Origin: Laccaria trichodermophora | Lineage: Eukaryota > Basidiomycota > Agaricomycetes > Agaricales > Hydnangiaceae | Length of the DNA stretch: 64,000 nucleotides | NCBI GenBank assembly: GCA_018417955.1 | Contig: JACTVC010000012.1 | Span: 62,001 to 126,000 of the forward strand | Direction: 5' to 3' | Shown here: positions 24,144 to 35,320 of the stretch, in pieces | Layout: each line of letters starts with the position of its first letter | Position numbering within the stretch: position 1 is the stretch's first letter | Made by a program: the position numbers and the translations under genes | The notes under the pieces: model-generated | Seen by the model: only the letters and a program-made list of their open reading frames with translations | Database searches by the model: none | Told to the model about the DNA's origin: nothing

Positions 24144-25877
24144 TTAGAAGCTCTCGTATTCATCTCCTTCATGCTCGTCGTGCGACTCCCCATCTGGATA
24201 TTCCCTAACCTCTTCTAGGACCCCATAAGTTTCGAAACGCCGAATGTCGAACTCAAGCGGTTCATCGTTCGACCGATTAGAGGTAACAGCCAAACCGTCG
24301 AACTGCTCTAGCTCACGCAAAACCTTGTTATTGAACCCACAATTTCTAACATCCAGCTTCTTGATTCGTAAACCCTGTCGCTCTCGCATGCGAAGGAATG
24401 CGACTAGAAAACCGCGTTGCGCTGCGGTCATCAATAACCCCACAACTTGAACCGACTGTAAAGAAGGCAAAGGGGGTGGGTTGGTCGACATATCGCGGTG
24501 CTCGGTGAGATGACGTAAAGTGTCAAGGGGAATGTCGGCGAGATGTTTGACGCAGGTGAACAATCCAAGCAATTGTGGAATGAGGGTATTCCTTCTGTCG
24601 TGGTGTCTTCCAACCGTATCCTTGTACTGCAACACTGTCGCCCGTTCTGCGAAGACCGATAGTAAAGGGAGGTTCGCGTTGATATCCGCAACACCGTCCC
24701 AATCAAAATGAATCTTAACACCCCATTGGGAGGACAAGCCCTCGCGCTGCTCAATTCTCAAGTTGGGGTCGGGCGTGAAGAGGTTTTGTACAAGGAAACT
24801 CGCTTGATGGCTCCTTACGTGCCACGCGCTGATCATTTCAGATGGCAACCGCTCAACCAATTTACGAGTGGTTCTTCGTATCGCGTCATGATCAGACACT
24901 CTGATCCCTACAAGAGTCAAGTCAACGTTGCAGGAGTTGGTGATGTCAAGGTGTCGAATGAAGCTGGTGCATTGAGCGACTTCCCCGACGAGGCGAAGGT
25001 GGGTCAACTCGGGCAGGTGTATTACAGTGAGACCCCTTGAATTGCTCGGGATGGAAGAAAATGCACCGTCGATGTTGAGATGCTGCAGGGAAGCGATCGT
25101 ATTGATGATTTTGAGCCATGCGGGAACGGTGGGGTAAAAATCTTTTCCATCTTGAAGCCTCATTGGACATTTTACATGGAGCTTCGTCAAACCGGTCAGG
25201 CTTGGTTTAGAGAGGTTGACGTAGCAGTTATTTAAGGAAAGCTCCCGGAAATCGAGCATTGGTTCTTTGAATAGCTGCTTGGGAAGATGGATTGGGGGTG
25301 TAACGGGTTCAACGGAAATTCTGAGGGATCTCAGTAGAGGTGTGGGCTTTCTCAGCGCGTCCCACAAACTATATCCCTTTATCCTTCCGTTCTTGTCCGG
25401 AGAGACGTATGCCTGAAGTGATGCGAAGCGTCCAATGTGCTCCAAGGTCGACGCGTGGTCATCACGGCCCTCGTCGTCATCGAACCAGATATCGACATCA
25501 AGAGGAGTATTTTTGGTGCGACGAAGAAGCTCTTTCTTCCACTCCCCAAATGTATGGTCAAAGTCGATGTTTGCCCAGAGCGTTGGAGTCGCCAAAGCCA
25601 CCTCCCTCCAACGACGGCAAACCTGGGAAGCCATGCGCATCGCCCGGGATCCATCTCGTCGTGAAGTAGGAGGGAGCTCAAACTTATCATCGAGCATCCT
25701 GATTGAAAATATCGCCGTCAGGATTTCATCAGGAAGGATTGCGATGGGGATGAAGGAGTTATGGAATCCCAGGACAACGGCAATTTGTCGTTCAAGGTCT
25801 ATGCGAATGTCGATCAGCTGCTTCAGAACCTCGGCGCGAGTCCCTTTGAGAGTTGAGGGGTCCAGTAATGCCGACAT
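24144..25877 (-). CDS. F-box protein (agaricomycete type), 577 residues
   Basis: A single uninterrupted frame runs from ATG 25877 to stop 24144. A short N-terminal helix (DLERQIAVVL) precedes an F-box at about residues 43-105 with LPDEILTAIF and the signature CRRWREVALATPTLW. The remainder holds irregular leucine-rich segments (LRELSLNNCYVN, LTKLHVKCP, LQHLNIDGAF), as in LRR-type F-box proteins, and an acidic tail. Such proteins bind Skp1 and act as substrate receptors of SCF ubiquitin ligases. Mushrooms carry hundreds of them, so the target cannot be guessed. Confidence 0.9.
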   Translation of the reverse strand: MSALLDPSTLKGTRAEVLKQLIDIRIDLERQIAVVLGFHNSFIPIAILPDEILTAIFSIRMLDDKFELPPTSRRDGSRAMRMASQVCRRWREVALATPTLWANIDFDHTFGEWKKELLRRTKNTPLDVDIWFDDDEGRDDHASTLEHIGRFASLQAYVSPDKNGRIKGYSLWDALRKPTPLLRSLRISVEPVTPPIHLPKQLFKEPMLDFRELSLNNCYVNLSKPSLTGLTKLHVKCPMRLQDGKDFYPTVPAWLKIINTIASLQHLNIDGAFSSIPSNSRGLTVIHLPELTHLRLVGEVAQCTSFIRHLDITNSCNVDLTLVGIRVSDHDAIRRTTRKLVERLPSEMISAWHVRSHQASFLVQNLFTPDPNLRIEQREGLSSQWGVKIHFDWDGVADINANLPLLSVFAERATVLQYKDTVGRHHDRRNTLIPQLLGLFTCVKHLADIPLDTLRHLTEHRDMSTNPPPLPSLQSVQVVGLLMTAAQRGFLVAFLRMRERQGLRIKKLDVRNCGFNNKVLRELEQFDGLAVTSNRSNDEPLEFDIRRFETYGVLEEVREYPDGESHDEHEGDEYESF

Positions 25878-27800
25878 GTTTGTAGATCAGAGTCTAGAGA
25901 GCAGTCATTAATTAGGTCCGAATTGGAGTTGGTCACCCTCCGAAAAAAACAAGGTCAAAGTTGATTCATCATGATCAATCCATCATCAAACGTTGCATTC
26001 CATTCCAAACGATGAATGGATGAGATGAGATATGATAATCACGGGCAATTGGGGCCGCCATGCCCACGGAAAGGAGGTAAAGGGGGACCCGTCAAAGCCG
26101 ACCGTTTCGTAAAAAAAATGACCAGGTGGTCGACTAGTGGTGGTTTTGCTTATCGAACGGGTAAGACTTGGAAGGTTGTCTAAAGGTGGAAGTTACTGAC
26201 CAAAATCGCGATTCAAACAAAGCAAGAAAATGTGTTACGGCTACGGCTGTACCACATGGAATTCTGCGAATGGAGGAAAGATGGAGGTGTGACGCTTCTA
26301 ATCCGGAGAAAGTGTTCGTTATCAGTAGCCACGCTTCACTGTCAATCGGAACTAGAACGCCTCCGGCCTCTACGTCTTCTCGGTCGGCTGGGCAGCCCTG
26401 AGCTCTATACAAAGATCAATGAACGACTGCGGCACAGCTAGAGCAGATTGACGCAACAACTCGTTGCGACGGCGAAGTTACGCAAGTGAGTCCTCGAGAA
26501 AACGACTTGAATGACCGAAGAGGAGGACGAGCCACAACCCTTGAATCAGGGAGGCGAGATATGATGGGGCGTTCCGTCGGTACCACTATGGAACTACCGT
26601 CGTTTCTTTCGCAGGGGGAAGCTGAGCGGGAAGAGCACTTCTCGTACCCGATCGGACTTCTCGGAGGAATCAAAACTGATTTGATCAATGGAACGAACAA
26701 ATATGGGGGCCCCTCCATATGACCTAAAGATTCAGGTATCGCGTGCTTCGTGCGCCTGCAGATCGTTGTCGATGTCCCTTGAAAGAATTGGTTGAATACC
26801 GCTTTTCATTGCGAACCCTCATTTGAGAATCGACCTTGGAATATAGAAAAATCAGGCGGAGAAAGCTATTTCACGAAGAAACCATACCATCCAAGGCAAG
26901 CATATGGAAGAAGCGATACTACGGTGTGATGTTTCTTTCCTGGAACAAGTGACGATCAATGGCGACTTTCCCCCAACGGCTCATACAATGGCCAACAGAA
27001 ACCTCAACGGAGGTAAAATTATCGCGCCAGCTGTCAAGAGAACATATATAGCATTTATCAGCAAAGTGTAGAAGTTCGGTGGGGTATCTGAAGCTGAGCT
27101 GACGTAGAAGGCGACAAATTTATAACATCCGGTTCAGCCGTACTTCGGCACTACAATGGTCGCGAGTGGCATATTCTGCGGATGGCCTCACACGAGAATA
27201 GCGCGATTGTTGGAGACGGACAGGAAATGGTCGAGAATACGGAGAGCGAGGAGCGAGGAGCTGGCTTATAATCCCAAAAACAGCGGGAACGAACCAAGGG
27301 TCTGAAGAGGTCCGTAGTACGGACTTCTTCTAGTGAACACAGACTCTCAGCAGGTACAGACCGCTTTGTATACGTCGTGCCCCTGCAGAAAGCATGAGTG
27401 GCTAGGTTTATGTATTATTGATAAACTTACTCTGCTCCACATCTTTGTCACTAACCGCGCGTTCCACAAATGTTTCGCTGTATATCGCCGCGTAAGAACT
27501 CTGCCTCCACAATAGTACCACAAGCCCAACACAAGCTCAGCAATGATCTATCCGTGGTGCAAACAAAACCAGGGCTCGTATTCTGTAACAGTTGTACAGT
27601 GCGGTGGACGGGCCTACCAGAGCCACAATGCCACATCGCCAGCGTATTAATGAAGATGAGGAGAAGGATGCATTCAAGTGAACCGTCGTAAAACTTTTTG
27701 CCAAGGTCAATTATGTAATCAGCTCAGACCATTAGTAAGCCGCCTGGGGCACGTGAAATAGTGGCGTAAATCGACTCTAAGGAGGGTTCTGTCTAGGCTC
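25878..27800. other. Long intergenic stretch, no gene recognised
   Basis: Several overlapping short frames occur (for example 26486-26722) but none has a recognisable motif or a matching intron chain. A short gene cannot be excluded. Confidence 0.4.
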
Positions 27801-27861
27801 GTGACCAGCCTGTATATGATAACTTCGATATACAGGTACTTCTCATATACAGAACGGTCAC
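27801..27861. other. Imperfect inverted repeat / hairpin
   Basis: GTGACCAGCCTGTATAT (from 27801) pairs imperfectly with ATATACAGAACGGTCAC (to 27861). An inner palindrome around CTGTATATG ... CGATATACAG is also present. It could be a structured RNA, a terminator-like hairpin, or a degenerate transposon end. Confidence 0.5.
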
Positions 27862-27901
27862 CGGTCTAGGTTCTGTCAAACGCGAACGACTCTCTACTGA
27901 C

Positions 27902-28151
27902 AGCTAAATGTAAAACCCTAGACACCTCCCGAAAATTCCTGGTGTCCGCCTCGCTTTGTGCAAACAACCGCATTTGGCACAAATCCGTACCATCGTAACC
28001 TCGATGGAGTGTGGAGCACTCCATTACATTACATACACCCTGTGGAGGACTTGCGTCATTCGTGCCCACTTCCTTCCTCAAATGGTTGTTTGCACAAAGC
28101 GAAGCGGAGTGAAGAAATTTCTCGGAGGTGTCTAGAGTTTTGCATTTAGCT
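27902..28151. mobile_element. Foldback/MITE-like element, ~250 bp with ~72-bp inverted ends
   Basis: The left arm starts AGCTAAATGTAAAACCCTAG. The right arm is its complement with a few mismatches, ending CTAGAGTTTTGCATTTAGCT. The arms share GACACCTCC, CGCTTTGTGCAAACAACC and other blocks over about 72 bp. No clear target duplication was found, so the superfamily is undetermined. The right flank carries 22-bp direct repeats. Confidence 0.8.
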
Positions 28152-28189
28152 GGAATTGAATTTGAATTTAGCTGGAATTGAATTTGAAT
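28145..28189. repeat. Direct repeat, two 22-bp units
   Basis: TTTAGCTGGAATTGAATTTG occurs twice head to tail, overlapping the right end of the foldback element. Confidence 0.75.
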
Positions 28190-28819
28190 AGCTCCAATTC
28201 AAGTTGCGATTGCCAGAAAATTCTATCGGATCTTGAAAAGTGTCTACTTATGGGAATACTGTGTTGTCGGATCTCAAAATGTTACCTGAGTTTTCTGGAC
28301 GAATCCATGATCTTCGTCCTGAGTCAAAAAAGTCAAGAGATGTGTCTGAGATTGGAAGTAGAGTTTGAGTGAAGGTTCTGGTCTGTCCGAGTGCCTTTGC
28401 GTAGCATTCTATGTAGATTGGAAACGATGTAGGCAAATCGGATGTGGCACTCGCATTTGACTCGCATAGCCAAAGACGAGACTGTCGTCGTCGTGGAAGT
28501 CGTGGTCTGCTGCAAGGTTTACATAGGATGCTAGAACTGACACTATTCAATTGTCGTTATGATTGTACATCGGACCTATTGTTTATACGAAGAGCCAAAA
28601 AAAACGAATTCTGAAGTAGACGCCATCCCAGGCCACGATATCAGATGGCGTAGGCTGCGAGTCGCGACTGTCGACGTTGGTAGAGAATAACGTCATCGTA
28701 GCTATCTATCAAACACGAACTTGAAGCAAACTTGAAGCTTGAAGCATGATTATCGCCCACTGAAAAAAAAGAGTCGGGGACCGGCAGGCTCGCCCGCCGC
28801 TAAAGCATGAAATAGTCAT
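28190..28819. other. Intergenic, no gene recognised
   Basis: Only short frames are present and no recognisable motif. Confidence 0.4.
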
Positions 28820-29651
28820 TTACGCCACAATGCAAGAGTACTTTTTCCTTTCCCTGCGTTTATTCTGCATTGCGGCGTGAGCGGCACGATCAAAAAGATC
28901 CTCCACACCATCCCCATTTTTTGCACTCGTCTCCCCGTAATAACTAGCTCCAATTTTTTGGGCCAAGGACATTCCCTGGCATCAAGTGAATGAAAGTAAA
29001 CGTCGTGAAGTAAGAGAGTAAATATACAAAAGCTACCCTCACCTGCTCCTGCGTGATGAGTTCCATTCCATATGCAGAAAGTGTATTTATTGTTTGTGCA
29101 TCGTGTCGTAATTCCATTTTACACGCAACCAGAAATATCGGTACACCGGGGCACCAGCGCGTTACTTCTTCGAACCACTCAAACGGGATTCAATTTTACT
29201 GAAAATCGCAAAAATTTATGACGTCTTCCTCACCTTTTCCATAATGTTGTCGAACGAGTCCTGAGAGTCAACAGCAAAGGCAATGAGAATGACGTCAGCG
29301 TCAATATAGCTCAATGGCCTTAAACCGTCGTAGTCGCATTGGCTGGCGGTGTCCCAAAGTGCAAGCTGAATTTTGACTTGGTCAAAGTTGAATTCTTGGA
29401 CGTGGTTCTCAAACACGGTTGGCACATATATCTGTTGTAATATAATTTATTGAGCTCGTTTGAACAACAACCAATGAGCATCTTGCACTTCGGGAAAGAA
29501 TCCTTTCACTGATCTGATCAACAAACACGTCTAAGAGGTGCCAACGAGTGCAGTCAGAATTGCTATGGGCTGTTCCTTTATAAAGACGTACCTTGCCAAC
29601 AGCGCCATCCCCAACTATTACAAGTTTTTTCGAGATTTCCAAGGGAGACAT
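28820..29651 (-). CDS. Rho-family small GTPase A, atypical switch II
   Basis: Exons 29651-29592, 29530-29489, 29431-29234, 29177-29043 and 28975-28820 give 196 residues, the normal Rho length. G1 is GDGAVGKT, the effector region is YVPTVFEN, G5 is ETSAKN, and the protein ends in a CaaX box CIVA after a lysine/arginine-rich stretch (membrane anchoring by prenylation). Two core motifs deviate. DTAGQ is DTASQ (Gly60 to Ser), and the TKxD-type base-recognition motif reads CKMELR, with Glu in place of Asp. Both changes usually alter nucleotide binding or cycling. It is divergently transcribed from the Tup1-like gene, with 166 bp between start codons. It has the same exon layout as Rho B, C and D. 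Confidence 0.88.
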
Positions 29652-29817
29652 GAACGCAGAAGTCAAGAAACAATTGAGAAACAACGAGGTTCGATATACG
29701 CACGTGACATGAATAGCACAGCAACCACTGGCACTCATCACTTCGCGATCGCTCCAAGATCGCTCAGTGCTCAGTGCTTCAAGCTCAGCAACATTCTCCT
29801 TCATACAACACCTCATC

Positions 29818-31609
29818 ATGTCCAAGGACCACGTGCGGCTGTTAAGACTTCAGGCTATCGGAACATCGCCTCCTCGTTCCCTGGCCAATGACGCAGGTAT
29901 CGACCAATCGTTCGGGGTAATCAGGCAAGAATTAGACGCCCTGGCTTCGAAGGTCAGTGTCACCTCTGATGTTAGAGACGAGCTGGAGAGAAAAGGTGCG
30001 CTGAGATGCTCATATCCTCAATGAGAGAAAATTTCCCTTAACGGCATGTCTTAGTTGCCTCTCAAGCAGATGAACTCCGTTCCCTTCGACAGGCCCTCGA
30101 AGTGAGCGACGCTAGATGCCATGAACTTGAAGACGAAGTCAACAGTTTAAGAGCTCAGCTCATTCGTGGGCTAGATCCAACAGAAGAAAGCGATACTGAC
30201 GGCGAGCCAGGTGAAGAAGGGCCGCTAATCGAAGCCATCTATCCTCTGGTCAACGATTTCAGTCCATCGCCAGCCGAGTCAAAGTTTCCAGAAAACCTAA
30301 ACATGACAAATTTTACTACTGAATGGAAACGTGGGGGTACAGACTGGTTTATAGCACTCAACCCCCATGTCAAGCACGTACTCGACATAACCTTGGTTAG
30401 AACATTCAACCACGAAAGGTGACCCCTTCCAACATTTTGAAAGTGATTCTTACCGTTGACGATTTGTGTTTCCTCACTTGTGATAGCCCGGTGCAGTGTG
30501 TCCGGCTTTCTTCTGATATGAAATCCCTCGCGGTAGCATGTGGTACAACAGTTCACATCTCCGATGCTGTAACCGGTGAAGAGATGTGGTTGGTTTCATG
30601 ACGTTCATGGTGTTTTCATGATCCGATAAACTTCACTATTAGGACATTCCCGACGGATAACGTGGTTCGTGTAATATGCTTCAGCCCAGACGGTAGTATG
30701 TTGGCAGTTGGGGGTCAAGAAACGAAGCTCGATGTGCGTCTTCTCCTTCAATTCATATGCCGGCAAAAATAACCACCAAACTAGGTCATAGTTACCGCTA
30801 CACGGAAAATCTGTTACACATTTGGCGGGAACACAGCAGGAATCTCGTCACTCTGCTTCTCGTCGAATGGGAAAATGCTTGTGGCAGGGTATCATGACAG
30901 CACTGTGCGAATTTGGACCCTGGAGAATAGAGCGTGCAAAGTTATTTCTGCAAGATCTGGGTCTATCCTCTCAATCGCTCTTTTACCGAAGCGGTTGATA
31001 GCTCTGGGGTGCATAAACGGATCTGTAGAAGTATGGAAGATACAAAAAAATGGCGCGAAGTTGATGGAGACTATTGTGGGGCATAAATATGCAGTGAAGA
31101 GTCTTGCGTTTCTCAAACTCGCCGGGAAACAGTTGGTGATTGCAAGTGAAGATGCATCATTGAAGTACTTGGACGTTAGTCCGTTGCTTGATACTAAAAA
31201 GGCTTTGGCAAATCACAGAAAAATGGCGGAAGGAAAACCACTTGTTCAATGCACGATGAGACTTACTGGGAACAAGGTTTGTATTTACCCTTCCCATATA
31301 TTGCCCCTCCCGATAACCGAGACAATCATTCAGGAATGCGTTACATCCCTTGCTGTCTCACCCAACAGCAAATGGGTTGTGTCGGGCTCTGATGGCCATT
31401 GCATCCAATTCTATGACTTGGAGGCGGCAACTTTACACAGCGTGATACGAGGACACAACGATTCCGTCACATCCGTTGATTTCAGTCAAAAAGGGAGCAT
31501 TCTTGTGACGGGTGGGAAGGATGGCAAAGTACGGATGTGTGCGTTTTCATATATTTTAATTCGTAGTTCAATGCTTTCTGACTTGCCCTTCTATATCAGG
31601 GGCTTATGA
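29818..31609 (+). CDS. Tup1-like WD40 repeat corepressor, short form
   Basis: Exons 29818-29995, 30055-30418, 30487-30588, 30643-30733, 30785-31276, 31334-31536 and 31600-31609 give 479 residues. The N-terminus has a heptad-rich helix (FGVIRQELDALASKV ... LRSLRQALEVSDARCHELEDEV) like the tetramerising Tup N domain. Then comes an acidic linker, a NFTTEWKRGGTDWFIALNP segment and WD40 blades (STVRIWTL, GSVEVWKI, CIQFYDLE). Tup1 with Ssn6 represses transcription by recruiting deacetylases. The last blade stops right after GGKDGKVRM, before the closing Trp strand, so the propeller may be incomplete. The final intron is a multiple of three and both readings end at the same stop. Confidence 0.75.
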
Positions 31610-32336
31610 GTAATGCCACAAGTGAACTAGGGTCTTCCTCATGCGTCCACCGATACTATGGTATCTGCTAACCTTCCTCATATTTGAGATATTTTCTTAC
31701 ACTCAATCAATCTCGTCTTCATCCAAGATCATCTATTCGGATCCGCCGTCCTCACGCCAAGTTCTAGGAGTATTATTTAAGTACCAGATATCATTGATAC
31801 CACCTCTCTCCGATCTTCGAGAGCAAGAAGTACAAAATTAGTTGTCGATTAGTATTCTTTCACAAAGCATCTCCCGGAATGCCGTCAGAGGATGAGGTCC
31901 CCCTGGCGCACGTTGTTCTGTAAAAAAGGTATAAGCTCCGCGTTAACCTATTGCATATATAGGCCATACCTAGATGCAGATATGGGTGAGGGTACGTCTC
32001 TAGATAACCGCGACCGTCAAATTGAGCACGATTTGATTTTTGGGTTCATTATTGACTGAGATATAGTCACGCTTGGGCAAGTGGGCTCGGGCAACGGAAT
32101 GTCATTTCAATGTCGTCTCAAGTTCAAGTCAGCGTGAAGGTTCTCAGGTGCTTTCAGTGAAAATGTGCTTAATCGAATGGTACACCAGTATTTTTTTTTT
32201 CAAGGGACTTGCAGTAATGGAAAGGAGCCGGAGCATGAAGCGCTCATGTCTCAGCGTGAGGTAGAGGTAAAGGTATATTCCGGAGCGTTAACAACCATTG
32301 TCAATCAGCAATCACACTCACGCGACGGATAATTAA
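31610..32336. other. Intergenic, no gene recognised
   Basis: No recognisable gene or repeat. Confidence 0.45.
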
Positions 32337-33017
32337 TCAAACATCAATCTGCCATTCGGTGTCAGTCACCGTTTGGCGAATGGTGTAGATCGTATGATGG
32401 CCCGTTACGGCAGTGAGGGTGAAAAAGAAATAGGTGGGGGTGTTTTTGTCATCTTTGCCCTTATACTCGCCGGATTTCGAATTTGTGCCGTATTGGGTTG
32501 CGCCCTCGTACCCATCCTTGGCTTTGTGCCCAACGATGGCACCAGATTTGCGACTACCTACAACTGGGTCGGTGTAGCCCTGAGAATGAGTAAGGCGAGT
32601 GAAGCAAACACGGATTTTAGCCATAACTCACCAAAGAGAACTTGAGTTCGGTCTTGTTGTCGAGCTCCATAGTCCATAAATTACCGCCAGATACTCCGGC
32701 CAATCCTGTCCTGTTACAGACAGAAAATGATGCGACGGAAAATTTGGGTATGGTTGCGTGGGGAGCGTCGTAATACTCTCCAGAGTCGAAATAGCTATCG
32801 GTGAGCACGAGCTCATATTGCGTCTCGTTTTTGACGCTACATTGCATCCAATGACGCTTCCTCTTTAGGGTATCTTCGCCACCGAACAACGCAACCCCGG
32901 TCTACAAAGGACGCGTAAGGCCAACGAAGCGCGACACATAGACAATGGACCAACGTCACCGATCCCTTTAGCAACACCAATGGCGCTCAGCACGATGCCA
33001 GCAACAGTGGTAGCCAT
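32337..33017 (-). CDS. Actinoporin-like / beta-sandwich lysin-like small protein
   Basis: Exons 33017-32955, 32901-32632 and 32579-32337 give 191 residues. The layout is a short amphipathic N-terminal helix (VAGIVLSAIGVAKGIGDV) followed by a beta-rich body. The body contains KNETQYELVL, YFDSGEYYDAP, a TGLAGVSGGNLWTMEL segment and KFSLGYTDPV. This order resembles the sea-anemone cytolysin/actinoporin fold found in some fungal proteins, where the N-terminal helix inserts in membranes. There is no classical signal peptide, as in many fungal lysins and lectins. The first intron uses a GTTGGT donor. The assignment is by fold pattern only; function (defence, development or none) is unknown. Confidence 0.55.
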
Positions 33018-35085
33018 TGGATAGCGGTTATGCGTTTGGATGATATGCGGATGGTGGAAATGAGCAGCGGATGCAAATTGGAGTGCAACCGAAAGCAATG
33101 GGCCTTTTTATACGTTTCAATATCCTAGTCCGGCCATCTGTCAATGGATTTCGGCCATCCTTTTGCGGGAAAATGGAACTGAACTAACAACGCCATTGAG
33201 ATAATTGGGTCAGTTGATATGTTTTCTGCCAATGGTGGACTCACACGGTGTCATAACCCGCATCCGATTGCGGGTGGTGATTGATCTCGCCCGCCGATTA
33301 TAATATCTATTCGCGAAGATTGAATCACATACCACTGGTAAGTAATTACCTTGTTTTTTACGAGCACAAAATGGGGGGACTCTAGAGTGACAGTGAGCCA
33401 TTGTCGATCTCAAAACAATCTCAACATAGTCATTTGGGAGCGTAAGATGCTGGTACGCTCCTCATGGCACTTGAGGGAAGTTACGATTATGATGTTCCGG
33501 CATTGGTATACTCCCTACTCCTAATTTTGATCGAGTGAAGCGAATACTAAGCAAATACTTACTGAGCCGGGGTTTCACCTCTCCGATGCCAACTACGACG
33601 AGATTTGGATTTCGGAGGCAGTATTATGTCATTTGAGCGCCTGCGAGCCTGAGCTTCTGATGCTCTTGGAAAGTTCGGGGTTGCTGTGAATTATAGTAAA
33701 ATCTGAAAATGTGGTAGTTGTGGATTATTCCGGCAAATGAAGTCATTAATGTGGCAACTGGTGTAGAAATTCCACACGTGCAAACTTCGCAGCTTCGCCC
33801 TAAAGAAAGTGGTGTTAGTAGTGAGACCGGAAACCATAAAAAAGAGTATACCAAACCCATTCAGTAACCACTGGCAGTCCTGCCCCAAGCAGGCCGCAAA
33901 TATCCCCCTAATGTTCACAAAATTGTGCTTGACAAAGATAAGCCAAAGAGGCAAAGAGATAATATCTGACAGACATAAGGAGTCGAACCTGTAGCCGAGA
34001 AGTCACGATTGTGCCCGGTTTAAAGAGGGATTGCATCGTCATACACGTAGCGAATATTTGAAAACAAGGCTGTCTCCATTTCACCCTCAAAACCAACGTA
34101 AGCCAACAGTCACATTCGCAAGTAGCACGACTTACCTTTGGCCAATTACCCCCTCACCGAAAAAGTTGCGACCACCTCCCTAATATCACCCCAACCTCTT
34201 TCATACGCATGCTGCGCGTTCGCTCCCTCCGCTTCTACATTTCCTCCCGCATCCTTCCGACCAAAATTTGTCACCCAGCATCTTCCACGCCCTTCCGACT
34301 CCAACTCGGATACGACGTCTGAGCTCGATGCGCGACGCACCAAATTTCCCGTACCACTCGTGCTGGGCTGGGGTACGGTCGCGTCTCTTCGTGAAAAACA
34401 CTTTGGGAACAGAACTGTTATAATGTATACCAGCTGAATCCCATTTCAAACCGAAAAGGGCAAAAACAGGGCGAATCACACCATGATATTCTTCTCCGCT
34501 GGTTTCCCCTCCCCTCCCTTGCAAACGTGCTAGTTATGAGTATCAACGGAAACTGAACACGGTCCAAAAACTTATCTGGCTCAACATTTCAATCAGTGAA
34601 CGTTAAGCCATAGTCTTGATTGCATAGACGAGAAGCAAATGGAGACTACAAGACAGCGCGTGGTAGCTTTCGAATCTCGACGAACAGTAGCATCGCTTGA
34701 GCATCGCCTCGGGGTAGGCGAAGAAGTCAAAACGGCCAGGAGAACACGTTCACACAGGAAGCGTAGCACGTTACATTAGGTGCCTCTTCCATTTTAACAA
34801 GTGGCAAGAAGGAGGGAATAGAGGTAAATCGAAGGACGATTTGGAAAACTTTGTGTTGGTGACGAAGACTGTAGCGGGGAACAAAATGGGATCGGAGTGT
34901 AAAAATTCATTCTTGCTACAGAAGGATCGCTACATGTGCTTGGAGCAAGTTGAAAATTTCCTCATCATCTTTGGCGATGTGATAAATTGCTAAGTTCTTG
35001 TTTCACTTGGGAAGTATGTAGTAGAAACGCGATTCAGCAAAAGATTGCAATGTGATATTACAGATATCGTAAGGAAGTACAATAA
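33018..35085. other. Intergenic, no gene recognised
   Basis: A hydrophobic 87-residue minus-strand frame (33691-33954) and a serine/proline-rich plus-strand frame near 34138 lack convincing motifs or ATG-led exon chains. Nothing was annotated. Confidence 0.4.
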
Positions 35086-35167
35086 GGCGCTATAGCTAAG
35101 TGGTTACAGCGACAGATTAGAAATCTGTTCCTCTTTGAGGGCGCAGGTTCGAATCCTGCTGGCGTCG
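35086..35167 (+). tRNA. tRNA-Ser (anticodon AGA)
   Basis: The acceptor stem GGCGCTA pairs with TGGCGTC (two G-T wobbles), with discriminator G. The D arm contains GCT/AGC, and the anticodon stem ACAGA/TCTGT encloses the loop TTAGAAA, giving anticodon AGA. A long variable arm (TCCTCTTTGAGGGC), as in serine tRNAs, and a T arm GCAGG-TTCGAAT-CCTGC follow. No intron. About 82 nt. Confidence 0.92.
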
Positions 35168-35320
35168 GTCCCAAATGTGAACGTGGTCTAATTTTTGCTG
35201 CTGCTCTGCAGACCAAATTTTACTTCGCACTCGTCCAACCAGCCAATATATGTCTCGGAAAAACTGCCTCATATACATAGTCTCAATACCATCTATTTTT
35301 AGACGCAATGGACCACAAAT

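Noticed and set aside
27818..27835. A loxP-half-like string (ATAACTTCGATATA) near the hairpin at 27.8 kb
   Set aside because: It differs from the loxP arm by an insertion, lacks the second arm and spacer, and no phage or bacterial context exists. Chance resemblance.
35117..35308. A 63-residue minus-strand frame over the tRNA
   Set aside because: It is antisense to a well-formed tRNA-Ser gene and has no protein motif.
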